From positions 1-52,666 of the forward strand of contig JALGVA010000014.1 of assembly GCA_029820295.1 (NCBI GenBank): 52,666 nt of DNA, read 5' to 3'. The DNA comes from Candidatus Zipacnadia bacterium (GTDB lineage Bacteria; Armatimonadota; Zipacnadia; Zipacnadales; UBA5352). The translations under genes and the position numbers were made by a program. The notes beneath the pieces are model-generated. The model was not told where the DNA came from, searched no databases, and saw only the letters and a program-made list of their open reading frames with translations. Shown here in pieces: positions 1-8,918 of this stretch (positions are counted from its first letter, which is position 1; every line of letters starts with the position of its first letter).

Positions 1-36
1 CAGCCCGTCGCGCCCGTAGCGAAGTGTGGTGATCAT
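1..36 (-). CDS. N-terminal 12 codons of a further gene, possibly LarA/DUF2088-like (partial)
   Basis: An ATG at 36 opens a frame that runs off the window edge and encodes MITTLRYGRDGL. It starts 11 bases after the stop of the retropepsin-like gene on the same strand, so it is probably the next operon member. A short N-terminus of the form YGRDGL is common in lactate-racemase (LarA/DUF2088) proteins, which is the only reason for that suggestion. Twelve residues cannot establish a family. There is no strong ribosome binding site. Confidence 0.25.
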   Translation of the reverse strand, partial: MITTLRYGRDGL

Positions 37-47
37 CGTGTGGAAGC

Positions 48-449
48 TCACTCAACGGAGTATCGGCTCTGTGGCCCATCCAGGTGCAACTGCCACGCCG
101 CCAGCACGTCGCGGCCGATGAGGACTTCGGCGGGCCCGTCAACGCCGAGAACCAGAAGCCGCTGAAACTTGCGCTGCACATCATCGGGCCAGCGCGGGTC
201 AACGATGGTCAGATCGACCTCGAAGACCGGCCACTCCCGCCGCTCTCCATCGCATGCCCGACACAGCGCGGTCCGCCACTGCCGTACCGCGCCGACCTCG
301 TCCAGCAGGGGCACGGGGGCCACGGTCCGAGCTGCGCCGCTGTCCAGCTTCGCCAACACGGAGCGCTTCGCCTCGATGAGGTAGTGGAGTTCGACCCAGA
401 CCGCCGGGAAGGGAGGGAACTCCTCCTGTGAGTAGGCGATCCTCCTCAT
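48..449 (-). CDS. retropepsin-like (clan AA) aspartic-protease-fold protein
   Basis: This 133-residue protein has the two landmarks of a single-domain clan AA aspartic protease fold. There is a D-S-G triad at residues 36-38 (LAKLDSGAARTVAP) and a hydrophobic-Gly motif near the end (VLIGRDVLAAW, residues 109-119), equivalent to the ILGRD of retropepsin-like bacterial proteins. Such proteins act as dimers with one Asp from each chain; here the Asp36 loop is intact, so activity is possible but not shown. There is no signal peptide, so it is probably cytoplasmic. Its ATG overlaps the TGA of the upstream DUF5678-type gene (ATGA), indicating translational coupling. The physiological substrate is unknown. 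Confidence 0.7.
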   Translation of the reverse strand: MRRIAYSQEEFPPFPAVWVELHYLIEAKRSVLAKLDSGAARTVAPVPLLDEVGAVRQWRTALCRACDGERREWPVFEVDLTIVDPRWPDDVQRKFQRLLVLGVDGPAEVLIGRDVLAAWQLHLDGPQSRYSVE

Positions 450-886
450 TGCTCACGCTCGATGCTTCTGGGGGCACCCATCCACGTGCCCACGTCGAGC
501 GGCTCGGGACGAGGGTCGCCGACTCTCGCGACGAACAGCGCCACCGGCCGGCCGACGGCCTTGAGGCCCTCGCGCGCCGCGTCCCGCGCTTCCTCCCCCA
601 CCCCGACGATCTCTCCACGGTACATGGCCACGAACTTGCCCGGGTACTTCTCCATCAGTTCCGGCAGCTTGCGCTCCCAGGCTGCGTCGTCATCCCGCCA
701 GGTCCACGCCCGGTCCTCGTCGGACGCGGCGCCGTTCTCCACGATCACCAGGTCCGCCTCGTCGATCTCACCCGCGTCACAGCCTGCGTCGGCCTCTCGG
801 ACCCGCAATCCGTGGCGTTCCAGCAACCGCCGGATCGCGGCGCGCGTCCGCTCATTGTCATCGACCAGCCGAATCCTGTGGGCCAT
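446..886 (-). CDS. DUF5678-like protein with a receiver-like N-terminus
   Basis: This 146-residue protein starts at an ATG preceded by GGGAG eight bases upstream. The C-terminal half (about residues 70-122) has the pattern of the small DUF5678 family: WERKLPELMEKYPGKFVAMY, then GEIVGVGEEARDA and PVALFVARVG. The first 30 residues (RIRLVDDNERTRAAIRRLLE) resemble beta1-alpha1 of a response-regulator receiver, including acidic pair D9-D10. The rest of a receiver domain (the phospho-Asp strand and Lys) is not recognisable, so this is a remnant or a coincidence. The gene lies 68 bases downstream of the leuB-like gene, with a TATACT hexamer at 928-933 that could be a -10. It is coupled by ATGA to the retropepsin-like gene. 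DUF5678 has no established function. Confidence 0.65.
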   Translation of the reverse strand: MAHRIRLVDDNERTRAAIRRLLERHGLRVREADAGCDAGEIDEADLVIVENGAASDEDRAWTWRDDDAAWERKLPELMEKYPGKFVAMYRGEIVGVGEEARDAAREGLKAVGRPVALFVARVGDPRPEPLDVGTWMGAPRSIEREQ

Positions 887-954
887 CACGCTCACTCCCG
901 ACCGGCGCCGGCGCCCTCCTCGCCTCAAGTATACCCGAAGGTTGCCGCTTTCCT

Positions 955-2010
955 CTACTCCACCAGCGACGCCACGAGGTCGCCGGTCTCGGTGGTCGAG
1001 ACGCCTGAGCGCGTGGACAGGTCGCCCAGCTTGCCCGACGCCAGCGCCGCGATCACCGCCGCCTCGATGGCCTGCCCGCACTCGACCTCCCCAAGGTGCT
1101 CCATCATCATCCCCGCCGCCGCGATGGCCGCGATCGGGCAGATCACATTCTGGCCGGTGTACCTGGGAGCCGAGCCGTGGATCGGCTCGAACATCGATAC
1201 GCCCTCGGGGTTGATGTTGCCCGACGCCGCCACGCCCATGCCGCCCTGGATCATCGCCCCCAGGTCGGTGATGATGTCCCCGAACATGTTGCAGGTCACG
1301 ATTACGTCGAACCACTCGGGGTTCTTGACCATCCACATGCAGCACGCGTCCACGTAGGCGTGGTCGGTTTCGATGTCCGGGTACTCCTCCCCCACTTCGG
1401 CGAACACGCGCTGCCACAGGCTGTGGCCGTAGGTGAGCACGTTGGCCTTGTCCACCATGGTCAGCGCCTTGCGCGCGCGCGTGCGCGCCAGCTCGAAGGC
1501 GTAGCGCACGCAGCGCTCGACGCCCATGCGCGTGTACACCGCCTCCTGCACCGCGACCTCGTGTGGGGTGTTTTTGCGCAGCGAGCCGCCGACGCCCGCG
1601 TAGAGGCCCTCGGTGTTCTCGCGCACCACCACGAAGTCGATGTCCTCGGGGCCCTTGTTCGCCAGCGGCGTCTCCACGCCCGGATACAGCTTCACCGGGC
1701 GCAGGTTGATGTACTGGTCCAGCTCGAAACGCAGGCGCAGCAGAATGCCCTTCTCGAGGATGCCCGGCGCGACCTCCGGGTGCCCCACCGCGCCCAGATA
1801 GATCGCGTCCATCGCGCGCAGCTCTTCGAGCACCGAGTCGGGCAGAATCTCGCGCGTGCGGATGAAGCGGTCGCCGCCGACATCGTAGCTCACGGTCTCG
1901 TACTGCACGCCGTAGATGCTCGCGGCCGCCTCGAGCACCTTCAGGCCCTCGGCGACGACCTCCGGCCCGACACCATCGCACGGGAGCACCGCGATTGTGT
2001 ACATGGGCAT
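955..2010 (-). CDS. leuB: isocitrate/isopropylmalate dehydrogenase family protein (LeuB-like)
   Basis: This NAD(P)-dependent beta-decarboxylating dehydrogenase of about 351 residues most likely acts on 3-isopropylmalate in leucine synthesis. Family motifs are VVRENTEGLYAG (substrate loop), VDKANVL (catalytic Lys), the metal-binding Asp run DIITDLGAMIQGG, and FEPIHGSAP near the cofactor site. The RENTEGLY form is shared with tartrate/malate, homoisocitrate and archaeal-type isopropylmalate enzymes, so the substrate is not certain and no other leu gene is present. The usual N-terminal GDGIGPEV is CDGVGPEV here, a Gly-to-Cys change. AAGGAG lies 3 bases before the ATG at 2010 and 9 before the ATG at 2004, so the second is an equally good start. 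A TATAAT promoter lies upstream. The gene is divergent from the heparinase-like gene. Confidence 0.85.
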   Translation of the reverse strand: MPMYTIAVLPCDGVGPEVVAEGLKVLEAAASIYGVQYETVSYDVGGDRFIRTREILPDSVLEELRAMDAIYLGAVGHPEVAPGILEKGILLRLRFELDQYINLRPVKLYPGVETPLANKGPEDIDFVVVRENTEGLYAGVGGSLRKNTPHEVAVQEAVYTRMGVERCVRYAFELARTRARKALTMVDKANVLTYGHSLWQRVFAEVGEEYPDIETDHAYVDACCMWMVKNPEWFDVIVTCNMFGDIITDLGAMIQGGMGVAASGNINPEGVSMFEPIHGSAPRYTGQNVICPIAAIAAAGMMMEHLGEVECGQAIEAAVIAALASGKLGDLSTRSGVSTTETGDLVASLVE

Positions 2011-2078
2011 AGTCTCCTTGCAGAGGCGCCGCCGGAGCACATACCGGCGGCTCTCGGGGGGCTTACGTGAGTGTCCGG

Positions 2079-2107
2079 ATTATACCAAATGCCCGCGGCG
2101 CGCGCAA
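2079..2107 (-). promoter_or_regulatory. sigma-70-type promoter for the leuB-like gene
   Basis: On the minus strand TTGCGC (2102-2107) is followed by a 17-base spacer and a perfect TATAAT (2079-2084). Transcription would start near 2072 and leave a leader of about 60 bases before the ATG at 2010. A perfect -10 box stands out in such GC-rich DNA. The -35 matches consensus only in TTG. Confidence 0.6.
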
Positions 2108-2194
2108 AGCCGTGGCGGGCGGTGGGCGGGCAGCAGGTCTCCCGCTCGTACCCGCGAACCTCCTGCCATCAGTCGCCGAGAGGAGCCCCGCATC

Positions 2195-5100
2195 ATGCGC
2201 ACCCTCGCACTGCTCGCCGCCGTCCTCATGTGCGTCGCCGCGGCCGCCCGCGAGGTCAACATCGCGCCCGCCGCCGAGATCACCACCGTGCCCGAGGTCG
2301 CCGAGGGCCGCATCCCCGGCATCCTCGACGGCCGCGTGGACACCGGCTTCGCCTTCGAGGTCGGCACCGGCGGTGAGGGCAGCGTCACCTTCGACTTCGG
2401 CGCGCCCCGCGAAGTTACCGGCCTGCGCTTCTTCCAGCACAGCCCGGTGTACTACACCACCCACTACGTCATCGAGGGCGATGGGGCCGGCGATGGCGAG
2501 TTCGAGCGGACCCTCGTAGAGAGCACGGAGGCCCCGGTGTCGGAGTGGATCGAGCACCGCTGGGAGCCCGCTACGGTGCAGGTCCTGCGCCTGCGCTCGG
2601 TCGAGGGCGTCTCCGAGGGCCGACGTGCGCACCCCTGCATCGCCGAGATCGAGATCTTCGGGCCGGCGCTGCCCGAGGATTCGGCCCGCGCCGCGCAATT
2701 GGGCAATCCGGTCTCGACCATCAACGCGCCGCGCCCGCTGCGCCGCGAGACGCCACTGATCGGCGGCGGCAACCCGCCCGCGGTTGTGGCCGGCGATGAC
2801 GCCCCCTCGCGCGCGGCCGCGCGGGCGCTCGCGACCGGCCTGTCGGCCGCGCTCGGCCAGGACGTGCCGGTCGTCGAGAGCATCGCGGACGCGGGCCTGG
2901 GTGAACGCACCGTGCTGGCGGTCGGCACCTGTGTGACCAACCCGCTGGTCGCGCGCCTGTACCACAACTGGTACGCGCAGGAGGACTCGCTCTACCCCGG
3001 CCCCGGCGGCTACACGCTGCGCACCGTCACCGACCCCTACCCGTGGCGCGGGGACATGGATGTAATCGTGATCGGCGGCAGCGACGAGGCGGGCCTGGCG
3101 GCGGGCGTGCGGCGCCTGCTCGCGCTCGTGGGCGCCGGCGGCGAGCTGCCGTGGCTGCTCGAAGTGGTGAGCGACGCGCGCCCCTCCGCCGAAGAGGTGC
3201 GCGCGGCCACCGCCGATGACCCCGCACCGACCTTCGCGGCCTTCCTCGATGCGGTCAGGCAGTGGCAGCGCTGGGGCGACGAGGCCTGGGCGCGGCGCGC
3301 CGTGCAGGCGCTGGACACCATGGTCCAGACCTACGAGGACGACCCGGCGCGGGACATCCCGTGGAACGAGGAGACGCGATCCGGGCCGATCTTCGCGGCG
3401 TGGGAGGCCTTCGAGCCCTGGCCGTCCCTCGCCGACGAGCAGCGCCTGGCCTACACTCGCGCGCTGCTGCGGCTCCTCTACGCCATCCCGCAGCATGTCT
3501 CGGGCTACGCGAACCTGGAGCGCAGCGAGCTGGTCACCTGGAACCACACCACTTTCCCGCTGCTCGGCCTCTACTTCGGCGGCCGCTACTTCGAGCACTA
3601 CCACCACATCACCATCTGCGACGAGTACCTCGCCAGGGCCCACGCCTGCTTCCGCGCCCAGGCCCGCTCCTGGAAGCCGCAGGAGGACGCAGACTCGTAC
3701 ATCACCTGCACCATGGACCACACGATACGCTACTGCCTCGCGGAGGGCCTCGACGAGTGGGTGAGCGGCGGCAACATGGCGCGCTACGCCGACTACATGA
3801 TCGGCATCTGTGACAGCCGCGGCTGGGCCGGTGGCTTCGGCGACTCGCACTACTCCTCTAACCCCGGGTTGCTGCAGAAGGTGCTGCCCCTCGCCTTCCT
3901 GACTACGGGCGACCCCGCCTATCGCTGGGTGCTCGAGCACGTTGATCCGCAGTGGCAGAACCCCTACCAGAACACGCCCGGCGAGTGTCCTGACCGCTTC
4001 GTCGGCCTCAACGTCTTCCCGCTGGACGCCCAGCTCTACGAGTACACCCAACGCTACCCCTACTACAACGAGCGGCTGACGCCCTCCGAGGTGCCGGTCG
4101 AGCGCGCGTGGGACAAGATCGCCATGCGCGAGAGCTGGGACCCGGGCGCGCAGTACCTGCTCATGGACGGCTTCGGGCGCGGCAAGCACCTGCACTACGA
4201 CACCAACGCCATCACCGAGTACGTGGCCGACGGCGAGCGCTGGCTGGTCGATCATGACTACCTGGTGCGCAACTCCACCGAGCACTGCATGCTCACCGTG
4301 CTGCGCGATGGCCGCGGTGACACGCTGGTGCCGAGCATGGCCGGGCTCGACGCCTCCGCCGACTTCGACGAGTGGAGCGCGGTGCGCACCAGCGTCCCGG
4401 CGTACACGGGCCTTGACTGGGATCGCACACTCGTGTGGCACAAGGGGCGCTACTTCGTGGTGCTCGACGGCGTGACCGCGCGCGAGGAGGCCGACTATGA
4501 CCTGGAGCTGACCTGGAAGACCGAGGACATGCACGCGCAGTGGATCGAGGACGGGCGCAGCTTCGTCGCCGACCGCAGCGCCGCAGTCGCCAGGAGCGCC
4601 GACGTGTTCGTCCAGGATGACGCCGACGCCTCGGGCGGCAAAGCCGTGGTGTTCGGGTCATCCACGTCGCGGCTGGCGCTGCGCGTGCCCCTGCCCGGCG
4701 GCGAGTACTCAGTCCAAGTGCGCGGGCGCGGCGAGGACGGCAGCCACGATTCGGTCTGGCTGCGCGTGGACGGCAGCGACCCCATCGCCTTCGGCCTCGG
4801 CCAGGGCGCGTACAACGGCCCGGTCGGCGGCGGGCCGGCTCCCGGGGCCTCGCGCGCGGTCACGCTCCCGCCCGGCGACGTCCACCTGCTGCTCATCACG
4901 CTGCGCGAGCTGCCGCCCATCAGCCTCGACCGCCTGACGTTCTTCCGCGGCGATGAGCAGGTCCTCGTCATCGAGGCCGAGGACGCCGAGCCGCTGCGCG
5001 CGGGCGAGAGCATCGACGCCGAGCCCAAGCGCTTCCTCATCCGCTCCGCCGAGCCCGCCCGGTGCCGCGTAACCACCCATCAGAGCCAGGGCATCTCGGT

Positions 5101-6640
5101 GCCGCTGGCGGTGCTGCACCAGCGGCGGCGGGCGCATCTGGCCGAGGGCGATGGCGAGCGCTTCGCCTCGATCTTCTACGACGTGAACGGCCGGCGCTCG
5201 GGCGAGTACGACCTCGAGCGCGTCGGGCCGGCGCGCTACCTGGTTACCGGCGACGACCGCGCGCTGATCGCGCTCGGTGAGCTGCGCGTGGGCGCCATCG
5301 ACTGCACCGCGCAGGTCGCCATCGTCGAGCCCGCGCGCATCCTGCTCGTGGGCGCGACGCAGGTTGAGGCCGGCGCCGAGCGCTGGGCCTCCGAGCGGCC
5401 CGCGAACGTCGTCATCGAGCTGGCCCTGGAGCTGCTGGCTGTGAACGGGGCCCCGACGCAGTCGCTGCCCATCACCGACGCCGACCGCGCGGCCGTCGAG
5501 CGTCTCCTGCAGCCCGAGCCTGAAGCGGCCGCCGCCGAGACCGAGGGGGCGACGACCGAACCCACCGAACCGCGCTGGCGCGTGCAGTTCCCCGAGCCCG
5601 GGCCGATCCGCCGCCTGCAGCGCGCCGATCTCGACGAAGACGGCGCCCCCGAGATTCTGGTGGCGCAGGGCCGCTGGTGCCACTGCCTGAGTCCCTCGGG
5701 AGAGGTGCAGTGGAGCTACGCCGCCGAGGGCACGGTGCTGGACGTGGCGGATGTGCAGGCGCGCGCGAACCCGGGCCGCGAGGTCGCCATCGCATCAGCC
5801 GACACCCATCTCCACGTGCTCTCGGCGACCGGCGAGCTGCTCGACACGCACCGGCCGCTGGGCCCGCCGCACAGCCAGACCTTCGGCGAGCGGCCGTGGC
5901 AGTTGTGGGTGGTCGATGGCATGGACCTCGACGGCGATGGCCTCAACGAGCTGTTCACGGTCATGGACAACTACAAGCTCATCGCGCTCGATCAGGACTG
6001 GACTCGCCTCTGGGAGTACGGGCAGGTGGCGCACGGCGCGCTGGACATCGAGTTCGCCGACTGGGACGGCGACGGCGCCGACGAGATCTTCGTCTCCGAC
6101 CGCTACGGCTTCGTCCATGGCGTCACGCAGGATGGTCGGCGCGCCTTCATCGGCTACTCCTCCATCGGCGACGTGCAGTTCGACGTGGCGCCGCTCACCG
6201 CCGACGGTCTGAGCGTCATCTACGGCTCATCAACGGGCGATCTGCTCACCCGAGGCCCCGACGCGAAGATCGCCTGGCGCTTCGACAACTTCGGCTACGC
6301 GGTGCGGCGCATCCGCGCGGCCGACATCTCCGGGGACGGTGCGCCCGAGGTGCTCATCGCCTCGGACACCGGCTACCTCTACGCGGTCGATGCCGCCGGG
6401 GAGGAACTGTGGCGCGCGCACCTGGGCTTCGCGGTCAATGACGTGACTGTGGCCGACCTCGACGGCGATGGCGCGGTCGAGGTCATCGCGGCCGGCGAGG
6501 ACGGTCTGGTGCGCATCTTCGCGGGAGATGGCACGGTGTCACGCACCATCAACACGCCCGCGGCGGCGCGGCGGGTGTGCCTGCCCGGCGGCGGCCTCGT
6601 CCTGGCGGCGACCGCATCCGGCGAGGTGGTCGCGTACTGA
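2195..6640 (+). CDS. secreted heparinase II/III-like protein with discoidin-like and FG-GAP propeller domains
   Basis: This is a 1481-residue exported protein. The ATG at 2195 has AGGAG 9 bases upstream and opens a signal peptide (MRTLALLAAVLMCVAAAA). Residues about 25-165 look like a discoidin/F5-8 carbohydrate-binding sandwich. Residues about 195-325 resemble the N-terminal domain found before glycoside hydrolase barrels. A helical region follows, then a heparinase II/III-like segment with FGRGKHLHYDTNAI near residue 664 and GERWLVDHDYL. Residues about 1130-1481 hold at least five Ca-binding FG-GAP/VCBS blades (DLDEDGAPE, DLDGDGLNE, DWDGDGADE, DISGDGAPE, DLDGDGAVE). The likely role is binding and eliminative cleavage of uronic-acid polysaccharide outside the cell. 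Exact substrate and catalytic residues cannot be fixed from sequence alone. It converges on the next gene with 10 bases between them. Confidence 0.75.
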   Translation: MRTLALLAAVLMCVAAAAREVNIAPAAEITTVPEVAEGRIPGILDGRVDTGFAFEVGTGGEGSVTFDFGAPREVTGLRFFQHSPVYYTTHYVIEGDGAGDGEFERTLVESTEAPVSEWIEHRWEPATVQVLRLRSVEGVSEGRRAHPCIAEIEIFGPALPEDSARAAQLGNPVSTINAPRPLRRETPLIGGGNPPAVVAGDDAPSRAAARALATGLSAALGQDVPVVESIADAGLGERTVLAVGTCVTNPLVARLYHNWYAQEDSLYPGPGGYTLRTVTDPYPWRGDMDVIVIGGSDEAGLAAGVRRLLALVGAGGELPWLLEVVSDARPSAEEVRAATADDPAPTFAAFLDAVRQWQRWGDEAWARRAVQALDTMVQTYEDDPARDIPWNEETRSGPIFAAWEAFEPWPSLADEQRLAYTRALLRLLYAIPQHVSGYANLERSELVTWNHTTFPLLGLYFGGRYFEHYHHITICDEYLARAHACFRAQARSWKPQEDADSYITCTMDHTIRYCLAEGLDEWVSGGNMARYADYMIGICDSRGWAGGFGDSHYSSNPGLLQKVLPLAFLTTGDPAYRWVLEHVDPQWQNPYQNTPGECPDRFVGLNVFPLDAQLYEYTQRYPYYNERLTPSEVPVERAWDKIAMRESWDPGAQYLLMDGFGRGKHLHYDTNAITEYVADGERWLVDHDYLVRNSTEHCMLTVLRDGRGDTLVPSMAGLDASADFDEWSAVRTSVPAYTGLDWDRTLVWHKGRYFVVLDGVTAREEADYDLELTWKTEDMHAQWIEDGRSFVADRSAAVARSADVFVQDDADASGGKAVVFGSSTSRLALRVPLPGGEYSVQVRGRGEDGSHDSVWLRVDGSDPIAFGLGQGAYNGPVGGGPAPGASRAVTLPPGDVHLLLITLRELPPISLDRLTFFRGDEQVLVIEAEDAEPLRAGESIDAEPKRFLIRSAEPARCRVTTHQSQGISVPLAVLHQRRRAHLAEGDGERFASIFYDVNGRRSGEYDLERVGPARYLVTGDDRALIALGELRVGAIDCTAQVAIVEPARILLVGATQVEAGAERWASERPANVVIELALELLAVNGAPTQSLPITDADRAAVERLLQPEPEAAAAETEGATTEPTEPRWRVQFPEPGPIRRLQRADLDEDGAPEILVAQGRWCHCLSPSGEVQWSYAAEGTVLDVADVQARANPGREVAIASADTHLHVLSATGELLDTHRPLGPPHSQTFGERPWQLWVVDGMDLDGDGLNELFTVMDNYKLIALDQDWTRLWEYGQVAHGALDIEFADWDGDGADEIFVSDRYGFVHGVTQDGRRAFIGYSSIGDVQFDVAPLTADGLSVIYGSSTGDLLTRGPDAKIAWRFDNFGYAVRRIRAADISGDGAPEVLIASDTGYLYAVDAAGEELWRAHLGFAVNDVTVADLDGDGAVEVIAAGEDGLVRIFAGDGTVSRTINTPAAARRVCLPGGGLVLAATASGEVVAY

Positions 6641-6650
6641 CACCGGCCGC

Positions 6651-8036
6651 CTACTCGAACCGCCACGCAGGGATGGCGGGACCTTCGGACAGCACCTCCT
6701 CGACGTAGCAGCCGGTCCGCGCGGTGGGAGGCGCGCCGCGATGCTCGGCGCTGTCCAGGACTCTGTACACGAGCACCCCGTGCCACGCGCCATCGGCCAG
6801 GCGCACGACGGCCCCCGAAGGATGGTCCACCATCCACCGCGAGTCCGCCGACGGCGCACCGAACTCCTCCCGGGCGGCGCGCACGGTGATCGGCTCGAGC
6901 AGCTCGGTGCGTGCCTCGTTCAGCGGCCAGATGCACAGCGTCTCGCGGCCGCTGTCGGGCAGGTTCGCGCCGATGTAGGGCGTGCCGTCGGCGGCGCGAT
7001 TGATGGAGATCGGCCCGGGGCTGTGGGCGCCGGGGGCGCTCAGCACCTGCCGCCACTGTGGCCCGCCCTCCTCCAGGTGCAGCACGCGCACGTCCTCGGT
7101 GCTGAACACCAGCCGCCACTGCGGCCCGCCGTCATAGCGGCGCCACACACGTACCTCCGACAGCCGATCGCCCCCCGAGCCGCGCGCGCTGAACAGCAGC
7201 GCGCCGTCGGTGTCGCGCACCAGGCTGGCCTCGGCCCACGACTCGCCCGGCGGCGTGACCGGCCAGAACTCGACCGGCTCCCAGATGCCATCCACGCGCG
7301 ACCAGCGCGCAACACCCGCGGCTGAGGCCGAGCCGCCACCGGCGGTGACGGCCTGGAGCATGTCGTCTCCATCGGGGATGGCGTTGGTGATGCCCGGCGC
7401 GGATATCACCCACGCCGTGTCACCGACCTTCGGGTGAGTCTGCTCGGGCGTGGAACTGCGCACCGCCGCGAAGCGCTCGCCGTCGTAGCTGAGCTGATGG
7501 ACCTCGCAGCGGTGGCTGTACTCGCTCTGCCAGTTGAAGTGGCCGCGCTCGTCAACCGGGAACGAGATCGCCTGGCAGATGCCGAAGCCGGTGCCGGCGT
7601 GCGGGTGTGGCCTGCCATCCTCGCCCAGCGTGCCGAGCGGGACGAAGCCGCCGATGACCGGGAACTTCACCACGATGCGCCCCACGCCGTTCTCGTCGGT
7701 CAGCCGCTCATTCCGGGAGATCGCGACGGCGCCGTCCGCGCTGATCTCATCCACGCTGTCGAAGACGATCACGTCGGTACCGTTCTCGTAGTCGAAGGTG
7801 GCGACGCCCTCCACGCGCACATTGCAGAACAGCGCCGCCCGGCCGGGTGCGACCTGGAAGGGGAAGCCGAGGCCGTAGCTCAACGCCTGCTCCTCGGTCG
7901 AGTCCGGCGGGGCCACCAGGCGCACGTCGCTTGCGGTGACGGCGGTGATCTCAGCGCTCGCCGCCGACGCCAGGCCGCAGGCCACGAGCCCGACCATTGC
8001 CAGCCGGCGCAGGGCGCAGTTTGCATTCGGTCGCAT
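6651..8036 (-). CDS. secreted protein of unknown function, possibly BNR/propeller-like
   Basis: The ATG at 8036 is chosen because GAGGTGAT, almost the full anti-SD complement, lies 7 bases upstream; a GTG at 8048 lies inside that site. The 461-residue product begins with a signal peptide (LAMVGLVACGLASAASA). The body contains repeated strand-rich segments with tryptophans and Asp/Gly turns (WSRVDGIWEPVEFW, VRVWRRYDGGPQWRLVFS, EEGGPQWRQVLSAPG). That pattern is reminiscent of BNR/sialidase-like propeller blades, but no diagnostic motif is present. GGPQWR occurs twice about 30 residues apart, suggesting internal repetition. The end of the frame is 10 bases from the convergent heparinase-like gene. 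Function is unknown. Confidence 0.6.
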   Translation of the reverse strand: MRPNANCALRRLAMVGLVACGLASAASAEITAVTASDVRLVAPPDSTEEQALSYGLGFPFQVAPGRAALFCNVRVEGVATFDYENGTDVIVFDSVDEISADGAVAISRNERLTDENGVGRIVVKFPVIGGFVPLGTLGEDGRPHPHAGTGFGICQAISFPVDERGHFNWQSEYSHRCEVHQLSYDGERFAAVRSSTPEQTHPKVGDTAWVISAPGITNAIPDGDDMLQAVTAGGGSASAAGVARWSRVDGIWEPVEFWPVTPPGESWAEASLVRDTDGALLFSARGSGGDRLSEVRVWRRYDGGPQWRLVFSTEDVRVLHLEEGGPQWRQVLSAPGAHSPGPISINRAADGTPYIGANLPDSGRETLCIWPLNEARTELLEPITVRAAREEFGAPSADSRWMVDHPSGAVVRLADGAWHGVLVYRVLDSAEHRGAPPTARTGCYVEEVLSEGPAIPAWRFE

Positions 8037-8147
8037 CCTTCCGATCACCTCGGGCGAACCTCATCACGCATGTGCCGCGGCTTCGGGTTCGCCCGGCGAG
8101 GCGGCTTCGCCTGCTTCCCGGGGCGATCGCTCCCCGCCGCGTACACG

Positions 8148-8178
8148 ACGGGGCCCGCGCGTGCCGCGCGGGCCCCGT
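8148..8178 (-). terminator. 14-bp perfect hairpin after the prepilin-like gene
   Basis: A perfect 14-base inverted repeat (arms 8148-8161 and 8165-8178, all but two pairs G:C) encloses a 3-base loop. It lies 22 bases past the stop of the prepilin-like gene and upstream of the next gene start. There is no T-run after it, so it may be a non-canonical intrinsic terminator or an RNA-stabilising 3' stem. Confidence 0.6.
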
Positions 8179-8200
8179 ACCATGCCTCGGACGCCGACGC

Positions 8201-8863
8201 TCAGTCCCAGTGATGGACCACGGGAATGATGCGGTCCGGATTGTGCATCCCGGGCAGGGGTGGCTCGACCGTCTGGTTCCACGTGACCCACTTGCCGTGG
8301 CCGTCGGCGAAGGCGTAGTTGGAGCCGCTGTTGTGGCGGTCCTTAGCCAGATGGCCCTCGAACCAGTTGTGGCCGTCGGCGGCGGTGTAGGCGGACATCA
8401 CGTTCCAGCTTGAGCCGTCGCGCGGCCAGGGGTGGTAGCCGTCGTAGATGACATCATCGCCGCGCTCGGCGATCATGATGAACTCGCCCGCCTGCTTGAT
8501 GTCCGCCTGGGCGATGCCGTGGGCGAAGACGCCGCTGATCGAGTAGTCGGTGTAGGGATTGCCGGCGTCCATGCCCACCGAGGGGCACTTGAAGATCTGC
8601 GCGTTCATGGCGTAGGGCTGGACCAGCACGTACCAGGCCCAGTCATCGCTGATCCAGACGAAGCGCTCGTCGTAGTCCTGGGCGTACATGAGCATGGTGG
8701 TGCCGATCTGCTTGATGTTGTTCAGACAGCTTGTCTGGCGCGCCTTCTCGCGCGCCCGGGCGAAGACCGGGAACAGGATCGCCGCCAGGATGGCGATGAT
8801 GGCGATCACCACCAGCAGCTCGATGAGCGTGAACCCGGCGCGTCGATGATGTGACAATCGCAT
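8201..8863 (-). CDS. type IV prepilin-like protein with H-X9-DG domain
   Basis: This 220-residue protein starts at an ATG with AGGAGG 8-9 bases upstream. Residues about 9-35 form the class III signal/transmembrane helix: [20 protein letters not shown], with predicted prepilin-peptidase cleavage after Gly and Glu at mature position 5. The conserved block [16 protein letters not shown] and YAQDYDE follows. The C-terminal signature is H-X9-DG ([17 protein letters not shown]). Proteins of this kind are often DUF1559-like pseudopilins, processed by PilD and inserted in the inner membrane or a short pseudopilus. No secretion ATPase or platform gene is in the window. It is a distant paralogue of the cluster at 45061-49623 and sits alone, downstream of a lipid kinase and a small exported protein. 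Confidence 0.85.
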   Translation of the reverse strand: MRLSHHRRAGFTLIELLVVIAIIAILAAILFPVFARAREKARQTSCLNNIKQIGTTMLMYAQDYDERFVWISDDWAWYVLVQPYAMNAQIFKCPSVGMDAGNPYTDYSISGVFAHGIAQADIKQAGEFIMIAERGDDVIYDGYHPWPRDGSSWNVMSAYTAADGHNWFEGHLAKDRHNSGSNYAFADGHGKWVTWNQTVEPPLPGMHNPDRIIPVVHHWD

Positions 8864-8918
8864 GGTGTGTGACCTCCTGCGAACAGAGTATTCCGAGTAC
8901 GAGGCGGGCTTTGAGGCA

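Noticed and set aside
2063-4534. 823-codon open frame on the minus strand across the heparinase-like gene
   Set aside because: High GC leaves few stop codons; the product is His/Ala/Gly/Val-rich without motifs, and the plus-strand gene has clear domains.
8122-8129. GCGATCGC octamer resembling HIP1
   Set aside because: Seen once in this stretch and not iterated across the window, so it gives no evidence for a repeat system.
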